Made by a program: the position numbers and the translations under genes
Shown: positions 8,610 to 18,060 of the stretch, piece by piece
How the letters are laid out: each line of letters starts with the position of its first letter
How positions within the stretch are numbered: position 1 is the stretch's first letter
Origin: Bacillus sp. MYb209
GTDB taxonomy: Bacteria; Bacillota; Bacilli; Bacillales; Bacillaceae_G
Assembly: GCF_002975175.1 (NCBI RefSeq)
Contig: NZ_PCNZ01000019.1
Span: forward strand, 37,568-101,567
Length of the DNA stretch: 64,000 bases
Direction: 5' to 3'
The notes under the pieces: model-generated
The model's database searches: none
What the model was told of the DNA's origin: nothing
What the model saw: only the letters and a program-made list of their open reading frames with translations

Positions 8610-9518
8610 CTATTGATCTTCAGATAATACGGTTTTCGCAATTCCAGTATCTAACTCTTCAAAGTCATGATATGAAATTGTTTCATATAACTCACTTCTC
8701 GTTTGCATATTAGAAAGTGCATCTTTTTGGGAACCTGTTTCCTTAATTAAAGTAAACACATTCTCATACGCTTTCGCTGCAACTCGAAGTGAAGTTACAG
8801 GGTAAATAACCATTTGGAAGCCCATATTCGCAAATTCCTCTGCACTATAATATGGTGTTTTCCCGAATTCGGTCATATTCGCTAATAAAGGGGCATTTAC
8901 TTTACTATTAAATAGACGGAACTCCTCTTCTGATTGAAGTGCTTCAGGGAAAATCGCATCTGCCCCTGCTTTTACATATGCGTTTGCTCTTTCAATCGCT
9001 GCATCTAATCCTTCTACACCGCGAGCATCTGTGCGTGCTACAATATACAAGCTTGGTGCAACTTCTTTAATCGCTTTAATTTTTTGAACTAATTCCTCAG
9101 TAGTAACAAGTTTCTTACCATTTAAATGTCCACATTTCTTTGGTAATTGTTGATCTTCAATTTGAACAGCCGCTACTTTCGCTTCTACCATTTCTACAGC
9201 TGTTCTCGCTACGTTTAGTACTCCACCAAATCCTGTATCAATGTCAACAAGAACTGGTAAATCTGTAGCTCTTACTAGATCCCTTGCTCTCTCTGCTACT
9301 TCAGTAGACGTCACGATACCTAAATCTGGTAGCCCTTTACTTGCAGTGTAAGCAGCTCCCGATAAATATAGAGCTGAAAAACCTGTATTTTTCGCAACAA
9401 GAGCCGCCATTGCATCATGAGCACCTGGAATTTGCAAAATATCATTTGCTTCTACTAAAGCTCGGAAGCGATTCGCAAGCTCCTCTTGTGTTGACTGTTT
9501 ATTCACAACCCAAGCCAT
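8610..9518 (-). CDS. prpB: Methylisocitrate lyase
   Basis: A 302-residue member of the isocitrate lyase/PEP mutase family. Diagnostic segments are the QIPGAHDAMAALVAKN N-terminal region, VDIDTGFGG with metal-binding Asp residues at about 90, and the active-site loop EDQQLPKKCGHLNGKKL at about 121, where KKCGH is the lyase signature. It cleaves 2-methylisocitrate to pyruvate and succinate, the last step of the methylcitrate cycle. It follows prpD by 18 bp in the same operon. The B. subtilis counterpart is YqiQ/MmgF. Confidence 0.95.
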   Translation of the reverse strand: MAWVVNKQSTQEELANRFRALVEANDILQIPGAHDAMAALVAKNTGFSALYLSGAAYTASKGLPDLGIVTSTEVAERARDLVRATDLPVLVDIDTGFGGVLNVARTAVEMVEAKVAAVQIEDQQLPKKCGHLNGKKLVTTEELVQKIKAIKEVAPSLYIVARTDARGVEGLDAAIERANAYVKAGADAIFPEALQSEEEFRLFNSKVNAPLLANMTEFGKTPYYSAEEFANMGFQMVIYPVTSLRVAAKAYENVFTLIKETGSQKDALSNMQTRSELYETISYHDFEELDTGIAKTVLSEDQ

Positions 9519-9536
9519 TCTATATTCCCCCTATTA

Positions 9537-10973
9537 TTAGATTATGAATAGATCTACAAATTCGTTGACATTCATATTTTCTAGTTTCTCTTCATTTAGA
9601 CAAGTTTCATGAATTTGTTCTTGTTGCTTACTAGAATAATGAACAGCCATATTTGCAGTGAATTTTTGAACAACTTTTGGAATCGCTTCGTCTCTACGGA
9701 AACGGTGGCCAAGTGGGTATTCACATTCCACATTTTCTGTTACAGTACCATCTTTAAAATGAACTTGAACAGCGTTGGCGATTGAGCGCTTGTTCGGATC
9801 AAGGTAATCTAAACTGTACTGCTTGTTTTCAACAACAACCATCTTATTACGTAATTCATCTACACGTGGATCATTCGCTGCTACATCCTCATAATCATCC
9901 GCAACGATATCTCCTTTTAATAAACCGATTGCAGTAATGTATTGTAAGCAATGATCGCGATCAGCTGGGTTATTTAATGGTCCCTCTTTATCGATAATAC
10001 GAATTGCTGATTCATGAGTTGTAATTGTAATACGATCAATTTCATCTAATCTTTCTTTAATTTCCGGATATAATTTCACAGCACATTCTGCAGCTGTTTG
10101 TGCATGGAATTCTGCTGGGAATGACACTTTGAATAATACATTTTCCATTACATAAGATTCTAGCGGTCTTGCTAATTTTAATTCTTGCTTGTTAAATAAC
10201 ACATCTTGGAATCCCCATCCTGGTGCAGATAAAGCTGTTGGATAACCCATTTCACCTTTTAAAGCAGTCATTGCAAGATGAACACCGCGGCTCGTCGCAT
10301 CTCCTGCTGCCCATGATTTACGTGAACCAGTATTTGGAGCATGACGATATGTACGAAGACTAGAATTATCAATCCACGCATGTGATAATGCATTAAAGAT
10401 TTCTTCACGCGTTCCGCCAAGCATTTTCGCAACTACTGCAGTTGTTGCTACTTTTACATATAATACATGGTCAAGGCCAACACGATTTAAGCTGTTTTCT
10501 AAAGCAAGTACACCTTGAATTTCATGTGCTTTAATCATCATTTCTAGTACTTCACGTACCTTTAATGGTTCTTTTCCTTCTGAAACACGAACGCGGCTAA
10601 TATAATCTGCTACTGCTAAAATTCCGCCTAAGTTATCAGATGGATGTCCCCATTCTGCTGCAAGCCAAGTATCGTTATAGTCTAACCAACGGATCATACA
10701 TCCGATATTAAATGCGCCTTTTACTGGATCTAGCACATAAGATGTTCCTGGTACACGTGTACCATTTGGCACGATTGTTCCTGGTACAACTGGTCCTAAT
10801 AATTTCGTACACTCTGGGTATTGTAGTGCTAAAATTCCACATCCAAGTGTATCAAGTAATACGTAGCGAGCCGTACTGAATGCTTCTGCACTTGTAACCT
10901 CTTTATTTAATACATAGTTCGTAATTTCTTCTAATAATGCATCTTTTTGTTTAATTTCATTTGTTTTAATCAT
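9537..10973 (-). CDS. prpD: 2-methylcitrate dehydratase
   Basis: A 478-residue MmgE/PrpD-family dehydratase of normal length. The N-terminal helical domain carries [37 protein letters not shown] at about 112 is the PrpD signature, and DHCLQYI is the conserved late motif. It dehydrates 2-methylcitrate toward 2-methylaconitate or 2-methylisocitrate. I start at ATG 10973 ([11 protein letters not shown]), which has AAAGGGAAG in front. An upstream in-frame ATG at 11057 would add a 28-residue stretch read through a hairpin region. It is second in the operon, after the synthase. Confidence 0.95.
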   Translation of the reverse strand: MIKTNEIKQKDALLEEITNYVLNKEVTSAEAFSTARYVLLDTLGCGILALQYPECTKLLGPVVPGTIVPNGTRVPGTSYVLDPVKGAFNIGCMIRWLDYNDTWLAAEWGHPSDNLGGILAVADYISRVRVSEGKEPLKVREVLEMMIKAHEIQGVLALENSLNRVGLDHVLYVKVATTAVVAKMLGGTREEIFNALSHAWIDNSSLRTYRHAPNTGSRKSWAAGDATSRGVHLAMTALKGEMGYPTALSAPGWGFQDVLFNKQELKLARPLESYVMENVLFKVSFPAEFHAQTAAECAVKLYPEIKERLDEIDRITITTHESAIRIIDKEGPLNNPADRDHCLQYITAIGLLKGDIVADDYEDVAANDPRVDELRNKMVVVENKQYSLDYLDPNKRSIANAVQVHFKDGTVTENVECEYPLGHRFRRDEAIPKVVQKFTANMAVHYSSKQQEQIHETCLNEEKLENMNVNEFVDLFII

Positions 10974-11009
10974 GCTATTCTTCCCTTTCTGTCGAAAATT
11001 CGTTATTAT

Positions 11010-11071
11010 TAATGATGGGTGTCGGTCAAACACCCATCTGGCGGGCGGCGCTAACAACTCCCCAGTTGTTT
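11010..11071 (-). other. Two hairpins in the prpC-prpD intercistronic gap
   Basis: The 98-bp gap after the prpC stop holds two perfect stems: 7 bp at 11053-11059/11064-11070 and 8 bp at 11014-11021/11031-11038. The first abuts the prpC stop. Neither has a good T-run on the minus strand, so they look like mRNA-stabilising or processing hairpins rather than terminators. The role is inferred. Confidence 0.5.
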
Positions 11072-12193
11072 TTATTTACTAAATGCATGTCGCTCGCCAA
11101 TATAATTTACACGTGGACGGAACAAACGATTGTTCGCATGTTGTTCAATAACGTGCGCACATAGTCCTACTGTTCTAGAGCTAAAGAAAATTGGTGTGTA
11201 TAGTTGAATTGGAATACCGAGCATCCAATATACTGGAGCAGCATAATAATCAAGATTCGGATAAATTCCTTTTTCTTTCTCCATAATCTTTTCTCCAGCT
11301 TCACACATTTCATATAGTGTATAATCACCTTTTACATCACATAGCTGTTTTAAAGCTTCCTTCATCATAAGTGCTCTTGGATCCATCTTCTTCATATATA
11401 CGCGATGTCCAAAGCCCATGATTTTTTCTTTGTTATAAAGTTTCTTCTGCAATAGTTCTTCAAATTTCTCAACATTGCCAGCTTCTAAAAGCATGTACAT
11501 AACCGCTTCATTTGCACCACCATGTAAACTTCCTTTTAAAGATGCAACTGCACCTGTAAGAGCACCGTATAAATCCGATTGTGTTGATGCAATTACGCGA
11601 GCTGTAAATGTAGAGTTTGGCATTTCATGTTCACTATATAAAACAAGGGAACGATCAAAGATCTTTTCCTCGAGTTCAGTTGGTTTTTTACCAGTTAACA
11701 TATAGAAGAAATTCGCACTATATGACAATTCCTCAAGGGGCTGAATTGGCTCCTCATTATTTAAAATATGATAGCTATTCGCTACAATATTTGGCACTTT
11801 ACTTAAAAGCTTGTACCCTCGACTTTTATTCACTTCTAACGAGCGGTTTTCGATATCACTATCGTAACCAGCTAATGCAGACACACCTGTACGTAACCCA
11901 TCCATAGGATGCGTTTCTTTAGGCAATGCCTTTAGCACATTAAATACACCTTCTGGCACTGCATATTCTTCTTTTAATTTCTTTTCAATTGTTGCTTTTT
12001 CATTCTCATTCGGTAGATGTTCTTCTAATAAAAGGTGCACAATGTCTAAATACTCTTTTGTTTTTGAGAGTTCGATTAAATCATACCCTTGAATTACAAT
12101 TTCACCTTTTACTGTGTCAAGAAACGAAATTTTCGTCTCCGCTGCTACTACACCATCTAATCCCGGGGAAAATTTTTCTTCAGCTTTCATCAT
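11072..12193 (-). CDS. prpC: 2-methylcitrate synthase / citrate synthase
   Basis: A 373-residue short-form citrate synthase. Catalytic His residues lie in LHGGANEAV (about 230) and GFGHRVY (about 266), and the catalytic Asp in [12 protein letters not shown] (about 317). It condenses propionyl-CoA, and probably acetyl-CoA less well, with oxaloacetate, which opens the methylcitrate cycle. Its position directly upstream of prpD and prpB settles the preferred role. Start: a GGAGG lies five bases before ATG 12193 and eight before ATG 12190, so either Met of the MMK start could be used. The B. subtilis counterpart MmgD is in a mother-cell operon. Confidence 0.94.
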   Translation of the reverse strand: MMKAEEKFSPGLDGVVAAETKISFLDTVKGEIVIQGYDLIELSKTKEYLDIVHLLLEEHLPNENEKATIEKKLKEEYAVPEGVFNVLKALPKETHPMDGLRTGVSALAGYDSDIENRSLEVNKSRGYKLLSKVPNIVANSYHILNNEEPIQPLEELSYSANFFYMLTGKKPTELEEKIFDRSLVLYSEHEMPNSTFTARVIASTQSDLYGALTGAVASLKGSLHGGANEAVMYMLLEAGNVEKFEELLQKKLYNKEKIMGFGHRVYMKKMDPRALMMKEALKQLCDVKGDYTLYEMCEAGEKIMEKEKGIYPNLDYYAAPVYWMLGIPIQLYTPIFFSSRTVGLCAHVIEQHANNRLFRPRVNYIGERHAFSK

Positions 12194-12608
12194 TATTTCC
12201 TCCAATCCTAATAGATCTTCGTGCACATAACTGTAAGCCTTTACAATACTGTGAAACTACATTTCTATTTCAATGTATCAGAGTTTTTAGAAGATTTCAA
12301 TTTATTTTATAATGATAAGTTTCCTATACTTTTACCGATGTAATAATACAATTTTTCAAAAATAACTTTCATCTTTTATAAAGAAAGGACAGACATCTTT
12401 TTACGACTTTCTAAAACGAAATATAACAATTATCCATATAATCCCACTAAATATACATTTAATCTCTTTTTCTTTAACAAACATAAAAAAACGAGCTGCA
12501 CTCATGCACAGCTCGTTTTTTTATAATATTTATTTCATATTCCCATAAATATAATTCTTATATAGAATTTATTTATTTTTAATAAAATTATTATTTTACA
12601 TAATTAAA
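12194..12608. other. Promoter region of the prp-mms operon and downstream gap
   Basis: 415 bp without a gene. The half nearest prpC must contain the operon promoter on the minus strand. It is very AT-rich, and I could not identify a convincing sigma-factor or CcpA site. The other half holds the terminator at 12485-12522 and then A/T-rich sequence up to the split HesB-like gene. Confidence 0.45.
12485..12522. terminator. Bidirectional intrinsic terminator
   Basis: A 14-bp perfect stem (12485-12498 with 12509-12522) has A7 on one arm and T7 on the other. It lies downstream of the split HesB-like gene on the minus strand. Confidence 0.85.
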
Positions 12609-13033
12609 TTAAATTTCTTCCGTTTCTTTACGATAGCTTACAACTAAATCATAGTTTTGAAAGTACCAAAGATCATCAAAATCTATAAAAAATAAAATAC
12701 CGTCTTTCTCAACTGACACTATTTCCCCATCTGATTTCTCAGAAACAATCCCTAAAGAATATCCGGGCTGAATTGAGCTATTTCCTCCGTACCTTACAAT
12801 AAAGTGAAACTTTAATCAGGGGGGGGTTTGTCCCTCCCCCACTGATTATTAGTTGAACCAATCGGGCATTTACGAGCAGTTAATCTCCTGCCTAACTTCC
12901 TTGTATTTGCTGAATTTTGAGGTGGAGGTCTTACTGCTCGTTAATGCGGGGTAAATCAAATAGATTCATCATGCTTTATACGCAATTCTTCCTTAAACCA
13001 TTGTAGAGCATCATGATCAATTGAAATTTTCAT
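12609..13033 (-). pseudogene. HesB/YneR-like Fe-S-type protein gene, split by a bcr1-type repeat
   Basis: The 5' part starts at ATG 13033 with a strong AGGAGGAG site. It encodes MKISIDHDALQWFKEELRI and then KHDESI before a TGA at 12956-12958. The 3' part (12798 to the stop at 12609) encodes VRYGGNSSIQPGYSLG, then DGILFFIDFDDLWYF and YDLVVSY. Joined, they give about 90 residues with the order and length of the small HesB/IscA-like YneR family. Between them sits a 147-bp repeat flanked by TTTAC and TTTAT (minus strand). Removing the repeat and one 5-bp copy puts both halves in one frame. The gene is inactivated unless the fragments retain a role. Confidence 0.85.
12799..12955 (-). repeat. bcr1-type repeat, copy 1 (complete)
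   Basis: A body of about 147 bp (12804-12950) bounded by 5-bp direct repeats ATAAA (12799-12803) and GTAAA (12951-12955). One side begins GTGAAACTTTAATCAG and forms a GC-rich hairpin, and the other contains GAATTTTGAGG. The same segments recur at 38734-38863 and partly at 21521-21597. The size and TTTAT-like flanks match what I know of the bcr1 repeat of the B. cereus group; the family name is from memory. It is inserted inside the HesB-like gene. Confidence 0.8.
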
Positions 13034-13048
13034 GTTCGCTCCTCCTGT

Positions 13049-14194
13049 TTACGCAAAATCCTTTTTGCCTAATCTTTGTTTTACAAAAATGACAAATATA
13101 ATTAAAGCTATTAATCCTGAAATTGCACTACCTGCGAATAAAATACGATAACCAAATATTTGTGAAACAAATCCAAGTAAAATTGCACCTAATCCAATAC
13201 CTAAATCAAATGCGGTAAAGAATGAAGCGTTAGCAACTCCTCTTTTACTCGGAGCAACAATTGTAAGCATCGCTGCTTGCAAAGCAGGTTGTGCTGAACC
13301 GAATCCAACACCGTATAATGCCGCTGCGATAATTACACCCATTAAACTATTTGAAATAGTTAATACAACTATAGCTAAAATGGTAATACATAGTGCCGGG
13401 AGTATGATAAATACTTCTCCATACTTATCTAATAATTTCCCTGAAATCGGACGTACAATTGTTAAAGCAATTGCATATACAAGAAAGAACGTCCCAGGAT
13501 TCACATCAATTGATGACGCAAATAACGGTAAAAACGTTGTTATGCCTCCGTATGCAAACGATAAAAAGAAAACAACAATTGTAATTGATAAAACGGATTT
13601 TTCAAATAGCTGGATTTTCCCTTTTTCTTTTTGTGGCGTGAATGGCACTTTCGTTATTAACGATAATACGACTGCCATAAAGGATAAAAGAGTTGCTAAT
13701 AAGAATAGGCCATGAAATGAATAATTTTGTACAACCCATAATCCAATCATCGGGCCGATTGCCATCGCAATTGTCATCGCCATCCCATACCAGCCCATTC
13801 CTTCTCCGCGGCGTGAATCTGGGATAACATCAGTTATAGCTGTCCCAACAGCTGTTGTAGAAACGGCCCATGTCACGCCATGAATAACGCGTAAAACCGC
13901 TAAGAATATAATAGTTGTTGCTAAATTATAAGAAAACATTGTTAGTCCAAAAAAGATAAGTCCCCAAATAATAAAAGATTTCCTACCATATTTATCTAAC
14001 ATACCTCCAATAATCGGCCGTATCATTACTGCCGCTATTGTAAACATTCCCATCATCAGTCCAACTTGTGATTCATTTCCACCAATCTCTTTAATAAAGA
14101 GCGGGAGCGTTGGAACAAGTAAATAAAACCCTGTAAATAAAAATAACATCGCGATAGTCATTTGAATAAATGATTTCGTCCATAATCGTTCCAT
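13049..14194 (-). CDS. MFS transporter (drug or metabolite efflux type)
   Basis: 381 residues with about 12 membrane helices. The MFS loop 2-3 motif GGMLDKYGRKSFI is at about residue 64, and a second copy, GKLLDKYGEVFII, is in the second half at about 258. The short length and GxLxDRxGRR-type motifs fit the small efflux or sugar-efflux MFS group; the substrate cannot be told. GGAGG stands eight bases before ATG 14194. It ends 15 bp before the HesB-like gene start on the same strand, so the two may have been co-transcribed before the repeat insertion. Confidence 0.88.
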   Translation of the reverse strand: MERLWTKSFIQMTIAMLFLFTGFYLLVPTLPLFIKEIGGNESQVGLMMGMFTIAAVMIRPIIGGMLDKYGRKSFIIWGLIFFGLTMFSYNLATTIIFLAVLRVIHGVTWAVSTTAVGTAITDVIPDSRRGEGMGWYGMAMTIAMAIGPMIGLWVVQNYSFHGLFLLATLLSFMAVVLSLITKVPFTPQKEKGKIQLFEKSVLSITIVVFFLSFAYGGITTFLPLFASSIDVNPGTFFLVYAIALTIVRPISGKLLDKYGEVFIILPALCITILAIVVLTISNSLMGVIIAAALYGVGFGSAQPALQAAMLTIVAPSKRGVANASFFTAFDLGIGLGAILLGFVSQIFGYRILFAGSAISGLIALIIFVIFVKQRLGKKDFA

Positions 14195-14431
14195 TAAAAT
14201 TCCTCCATAAACACGTAAAATATTGCAATCAACACATCAATTGTATATTTTTCATGTTCCCTTGCCCTCCGCTAATAGACGTATCTTTCATACTAAATGG
14301 TCCACGTTCAATTTAATTTGGTCTTACGACTTTGTACGTATGTTTCATTCGAAAGTCTTATCCATATGTACCTTTATAGCTGTTAAAAGAATATACTACT
14401 TTATCATTAAAACTTAGGAGTGATTGTTTTC

Positions 14432-14713
14432 ATGTGGGTATCACCAAGAATAACCGCCGTTGTCCCATCAGTTCCCTCAGCACATGTGCCTGCCGTCCAT
14501 ACAGCCAGTTCCGATGTTGGTATCGAACTCCCCGCTTCCTGGCAACAATATCAATTCCCTGGCCAAGTCAGTCCGTCATTTTGGCATCACGGTACACACC
14601 CTAGTAGTACCTCTTATTATCACCCTAGCTATCCCCAAGTAGCTCCAACTCAAATTTTCTATCATTTCCCATCAATTTACTTTCAACATTTCTATGGTAC
14701 TTTTAACATTTAA
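14432..14713 (+). CDS. Small Pro/His/Tyr/Ser-rich protein, possibly spore-surface
   Basis: 93 residues without Cys or Lys, rich in Pro, Ser, His and Tyr, ending in an aromatic tail (FYHFPSIYFQHFYGTFNI). The composition recalls coat or exosporium proteins, but no domain is recognised. An AGGAG is 11 bases before ATG 14432; a GTG at 14420 overlaps that site and is less likely. The upstream 240 bp to the divergent MFS gene is AT-rich. A strong terminator follows. The spore role is inference from composition only. Confidence 0.65.
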   Translation: MWVSPRITAVVPSVPSAHVPAVHTASSDVGIELPASWQQYQFPGQVSPSFWHHGTHPSSTSYYHPSYPQVAPTQIFYHFPSIYFQHFYGTFNI

Positions 14714-14746
14714 AAAATTGTAAGAAATCACGACCTTTTAAATACA

Positions 14747-14791
14747 AAAAGCACTTAAGGAACCGCTTTTTACGATTCCTTAAGTGCTTTT
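14747..14791. terminator. Long bidirectional terminator
   Basis: A 16-bp perfect stem (14747-14762 with 14776-14791), with A/T-tracts on the outer ends, stands between the convergent small gene and the penicillin-binding protein gene. Confidence 0.88.
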
Positions 14792-14803
14792 CAAATACAT
14801 TAT

Positions 14804-17380
14804 TTATTGTCCATTATTGGCAGGGACTTCTCCTGTGTTCCCGCCAGTAGTTGGTGGCGTTGTTGCTGGTGGAGTTGGAGTTGTATTCCCTTGGTCCCCT
14901 CCACCGTTATTCGGTGGAGTTGTATTCCCCTGACCTCCATCGTTGTTCGGTGGGGTTGTATTTCCTTGGCCTCCACCGTTGTTCGGTGGGGTTGTATTTC
15001 CTTGACCTCCACCGTTGTTCGGTGGGGTTGTATTTCCTTGGCCTCCACCGTTGTTCGGTGGGGTTGTATTTCCTTGACCTCCACCGTTGTTCGGTGGGGT
15101 TGTATTTCCTTGGCCTCCACCGTTGTTCGGTGGGGTTGTATTTCCTTGGCCATTTCCATTATTTTGTTCATTTTGCTTATTTAATTCATCTTGTTTCTTT
15201 TGCTCTTCTTGCTTCTTTAGCTCTTCTTGTTGCTTAAGTTCATCTTGTTTCTGTTGCTCTTCTTGTTTTTTAAGTTCTTCCTGTTTCTTTAATTCTTCTT
15301 GCTTTTTCTCTTCTTCAGTTTTTTGCTGTTGGTCTTGTTTTGGTTGTTCCGTTGTATCCGGTACGCTCGTATTTGGAGATGAATCACGTTTTTCACCTTT
15401 TATACGTAACTCGCTACCTTCTTGAATAACACTACTTGGCATTTTAAAGCGTGATTTATCTGTAGCCATTTCACTCATCATTGATTTAAAGATCAACTGT
15501 GCAATTTTCGTATTTTTACTACTAATATACTCGTCTTTACCATCTTTCATATATCCAGTCCATACTGCCATCGTATATTGCGGTGTATATCCTGCAAACC
15601 AACTATCACGAGTTGCACTTTCTGGAATTCCATATTGTGCTAGTTGTTTTGAAGAATAGTTAGTTGTACCTGTTTTACCAGCTACATCTAAAGAGGCCAC
15701 ATTTGCCGATGTACCAGTACCTGATGTAACTACAGAACGAAGCATATCAGTAATCATATATGCTGTAGAATCCGCCATAACTGGTTTTGGTTTTTGTCCA
15801 AAACTTTGTGACTTGCCATCTGGATAAACTACTTTCTTAACAAAATGCGGCTTCGTATACTTACCGTCATTCCCAAATGCCGCATAAGCACCTGCAATTT
15901 CAGTTGGTGACGCTTCATTTGTACCAATCGCTGTTGATTCTGTCGGTGCTACATTAAATGTAATACCTAATTTCTCAGAGAACTCTTTCGATTTACTAAT
16001 ACCTACCTCTTTAGCTGTTTTAATAGCTGGGATATTACGTGACTTTGTTAGTGCTTCACGCATTGAGATTGGCCCTAAATGACTTCTATCTGCATTTCTC
16101 ACTTCTTGGCCAGTTGAATACTTAAATGGAGAGTCATCAATTTGATGATAAGTAGCCCATTTTAAATATTCAATTGCAGGAGCGTAATCAAAAATTGGTT
16201 TCATCGTTGAACCAGCTGCACGATCTAATTCAATTGCCATATTATGCCCTTTAAATACCGCTTTATTTTCACCACGTCCGCTACCTATAGCACGAACTTC
16301 TCCTGTTTTCGTATCCATAAATGTGAAAGCACCTTGGAAGCTCTCATTTGGATAATTAATAATATTGTCATTTAAAATCTTATCAGCATAATTTTGTGCT
16401 TTTGGATCCAATGTTGTATAAATTTCTAAACCATCAGAACCAATATTAGCATCTGGTAGTTCTTTTTCTACTTCTTTCACAACCGCATCCATAAATGCAG
16501 GATATGGCATTGTTTGTACAGTTGCAGTCTTAAGTCCCTTTGTTACTGGAACTTTTGATGCTTCTTCCATTTCTGCCTTTGTAATATAACCATGTCGATT
16601 CATTAAGTTTAGTACAGTATTTCTTCTTTCTGTTGCCCTTGGAACATTTTCTGATTTCGTTGGATCATAGTTATTTGGTGCTTTCGGTAAACCTGCAAGC
16701 ATCGCAACTTCTGGTAATGTTAAATCTTTTAATTCTTTACCATAGTAGTTTTGTGCTGCTGTTGCGATTCCATATGAACGGTTACCTAAATTAATTTTAT
16801 TTAAATACATCTCTAATATTTCATGTTTTGAATATTGTTGTTCTAGCTTATACGCTAAATATATTTCCTGAACCTTACGCTTTGACGTTTTTTCCATCGA
16901 TAAGAAGTAATTTTTAATAACTTGCTGCGTTATCGTACTTCCACCTTGAGAGCCATAATCTCCTTTAAGGCTGACTAAAACCGCACGTGCAGTACCTTTA
17001 AAGTCTACTCCACTATGCTCATAAAAACGTGCATCTTCCGTCGCTAAAAATGCATTTTCTACCAATTTAGGGATTTGATCATACGTAACATTCGTCCGTT
17101 TTTCTTTCCCATATTCATATACCAAATTCCCGTCTTTATCATAAATTTTTGAGGATAACGGATTAACAAGTTTTGTTTTCTCAAGTTTCGGCGCGTCCTT
17201 TATCATAACGAAAAAGGTAGCCACCCCTGCCACTAAACCTACAATACCAAGTAGTAAACAACTAATTAAAAATTTACGGAAAAACGATGTTTTACCTTTT
17301 GGTTTCGTTTTTTTAGAAGCTGGCTGTTTTTTCTTTTGAACTTGTCTTCGCTCCTCTCGAGAACGATAATTTTCTGACAT
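14804..17380 (-). CDS. Class A penicillin-binding protein with repeat tail
   Basis: 858 residues: a basic cytoplasmic start, one membrane helix at about 33-58, and a glycosyltransferase domain with TEDARFYEHSGVDFKG (about 115) and GGSTITQQVIKN (about 149). The transpeptidase domain has SxxK in AAGSTMKP (about 390), SRN (about 448) and KTGTT (about 568). It polymerises and cross-links peptidoglycan. After about residue 660 comes a charged region of repeated KKQEEL, then seven full QGNTTPPNN units and one degenerate unit (12-aa period), ending in an Asn/Thr/Pro tail. Related PonA-type proteins have disordered tails, but this repeat is striking. It is monocistronic; the start is supported by AGGAGAAAG. 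Confidence 0.95.
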   Translation of the reverse strand: MSENYRSREERRQVQKKKQPASKKTKPKGKTSFFRKFLISCLLLGIVGLVAGVATFFVMIKDAPKLEKTKLVNPLSSKIYDKDGNLVYEYGKEKRTNVTYDQIPKLVENAFLATEDARFYEHSGVDFKGTARAVLVSLKGDYGSQGGSTITQQVIKNYFLSMEKTSKRKVQEIYLAYKLEQQYSKHEILEMYLNKINLGNRSYGIATAAQNYYGKELKDLTLPEVAMLAGLPKAPNNYDPTKSENVPRATERRNTVLNLMNRHGYITKAEMEEASKVPVTKGLKTATVQTMPYPAFMDAVVKEVEKELPDANIGSDGLEIYTTLDPKAQNYADKILNDNIINYPNESFQGAFTFMDTKTGEVRAIGSGRGENKAVFKGHNMAIELDRAAGSTMKPIFDYAPAIEYLKWATYHQIDDSPFKYSTGQEVRNADRSHLGPISMREALTKSRNIPAIKTAKEVGISKSKEFSEKLGITFNVAPTESTAIGTNEASPTEIAGAYAAFGNDGKYTKPHFVKKVVYPDGKSQSFGQKPKPVMADSTAYMITDMLRSVVTSGTGTSANVASLDVAGKTGTTNYSSKQLAQYGIPESATRDSWFAGYTPQYTMAVWTGYMKDGKDEYISSKNTKIAQLIFKSMMSEMATDKSRFKMPSSVIQEGSELRIKGEKRDSSPNTSVPDTTEQPKQDQQQKTEEEKKQEELKKQEELKKQEEQQKQDELKQQEELKKQEEQKKQDELNKQNEQNNGNGQGNTTPPNNGGGQGNTTPPNNGGGQGNTTPPNNGGGQGNTTPPNNGGGQGNTTPPNNGGGQGNTTPPNNDGGQGNTTPPNNGGGDQGNTTPTPPATTPPTTGGNTGEVPANNGQ
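14895..15155. repeat. 36-bp tandem repeat inside the PBP gene
   Basis: About seven copies of a 36-bp unit encode QGNTTPPNNGGG. One Gly codon alternates between GGC and GGT from copy to copy, so there is also a 72-bp super-period. Other reading frames stay open through it, which produces false ORFs on both strands. Confidence 0.92.
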
Positions 17381-17845
17381 GTTACTTTCTCCTGCCTTTC
17401 AATTCTCCCGTTGATTTACTTAAAAATATTGAGGTCACTTTCACAAATACATTTAGTCAAGAAAGTATATTGACCTGGAGCATTCAATATTTTCCTAATT
17501 CACAGATTATAAATTTTAGAATACTTCTTATACAAACTATTTCCACTTCTATTTTTCTAATAATACTGCCCCTTAAAGCATAGAATGTAAGAAGTGAATT
17601 TTGAATACCTCGTATAAATAATATACCTTTTTTTCAAATGGTCAATATTTTCTTATTGATAAATCAAAGGTGAAATAAAAATAGCACAACGATATGTACT
17701 TCGTGTGAACTTCCTTATAATTACGTATAACAAACATTTAATATATTGCATATAAGTATAATACTCCTTTAATTATTAGGATTTCAACACGACAATCCCC
17801 TTCTCTACAAGAAACCATCTAAAATGAAAAATAAGGAGTTGCGTA
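17381..17845. other. 465-bp divergent intergenic region
   Basis: It separates the PBP gene (minus) from the KTSC-domain gene (plus) and must contain both promoters. It is AT-rich with many TATAAT-like strings, and I cannot choose among them. I saw no ORF with a ribosome site, no terminator and no long repeat. Confidence 0.5.
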
Positions 17846-18055
17846 ATGATGAAACTATCTCCCGTTATTTCAAAAAATTTAGTTGCTGTTGGCTATAATC
17901 CTTTTTCTATGATTTTACGTATTCAACTAAAGAATGGTATGTATGATTTCTTTAATGTGCCAGAAAGCATTTACACCGGTTTATTAAACGCACACTCTAA
18001 AAGTTATTATCATAATACTTATATTAAAAATTCTTACCGCTATACTAAAATTTAA
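17846..18055 (+). CDS. KTSC-domain protein
   Basis: 69 residues that are essentially one KTSC domain. The order is S..LVAVGYNPFSMILRIQLKNG..YDFFNVPESIYTGLL.AHSKSYYHNTYIKNSYRY, which matches the family pattern of a conserved Tyr, a VP motif and a terminal xxIxxxY. The family is small, often stand-alone, and its biochemical role is unknown; it is named after a domain found in some lysyl-tRNA synthetase-like proteins. AAGGAG stands seven bases before ATG 17846. It converges with the YqaE-type gene across a shared terminator. Confidence 0.85.
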   Translation: MMKLSPVISKNLVAVGYNPFSMILRIQLKNGMYDFFNVPESIYTGLLNAHSKSYYHNTYIKNSYRYTKI

Positions 18056-18060
18056 ACTTG

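Noticed and set aside
14223-14417. A 64-codon plus-strand frame upstream of the Pro/His/Tyr-rich gene
   Set aside because: No ribosome site and no protein-like pattern. It lies in the expected promoter region between divergent genes.
14807-15425. Several long plus-strand and alternative-frame ORFs over the PBP tail
   Set aside because: They are produced by the 36-bp repeat. The translations are low-complexity, have no ribosome site, and lie opposite a clear PBP gene.
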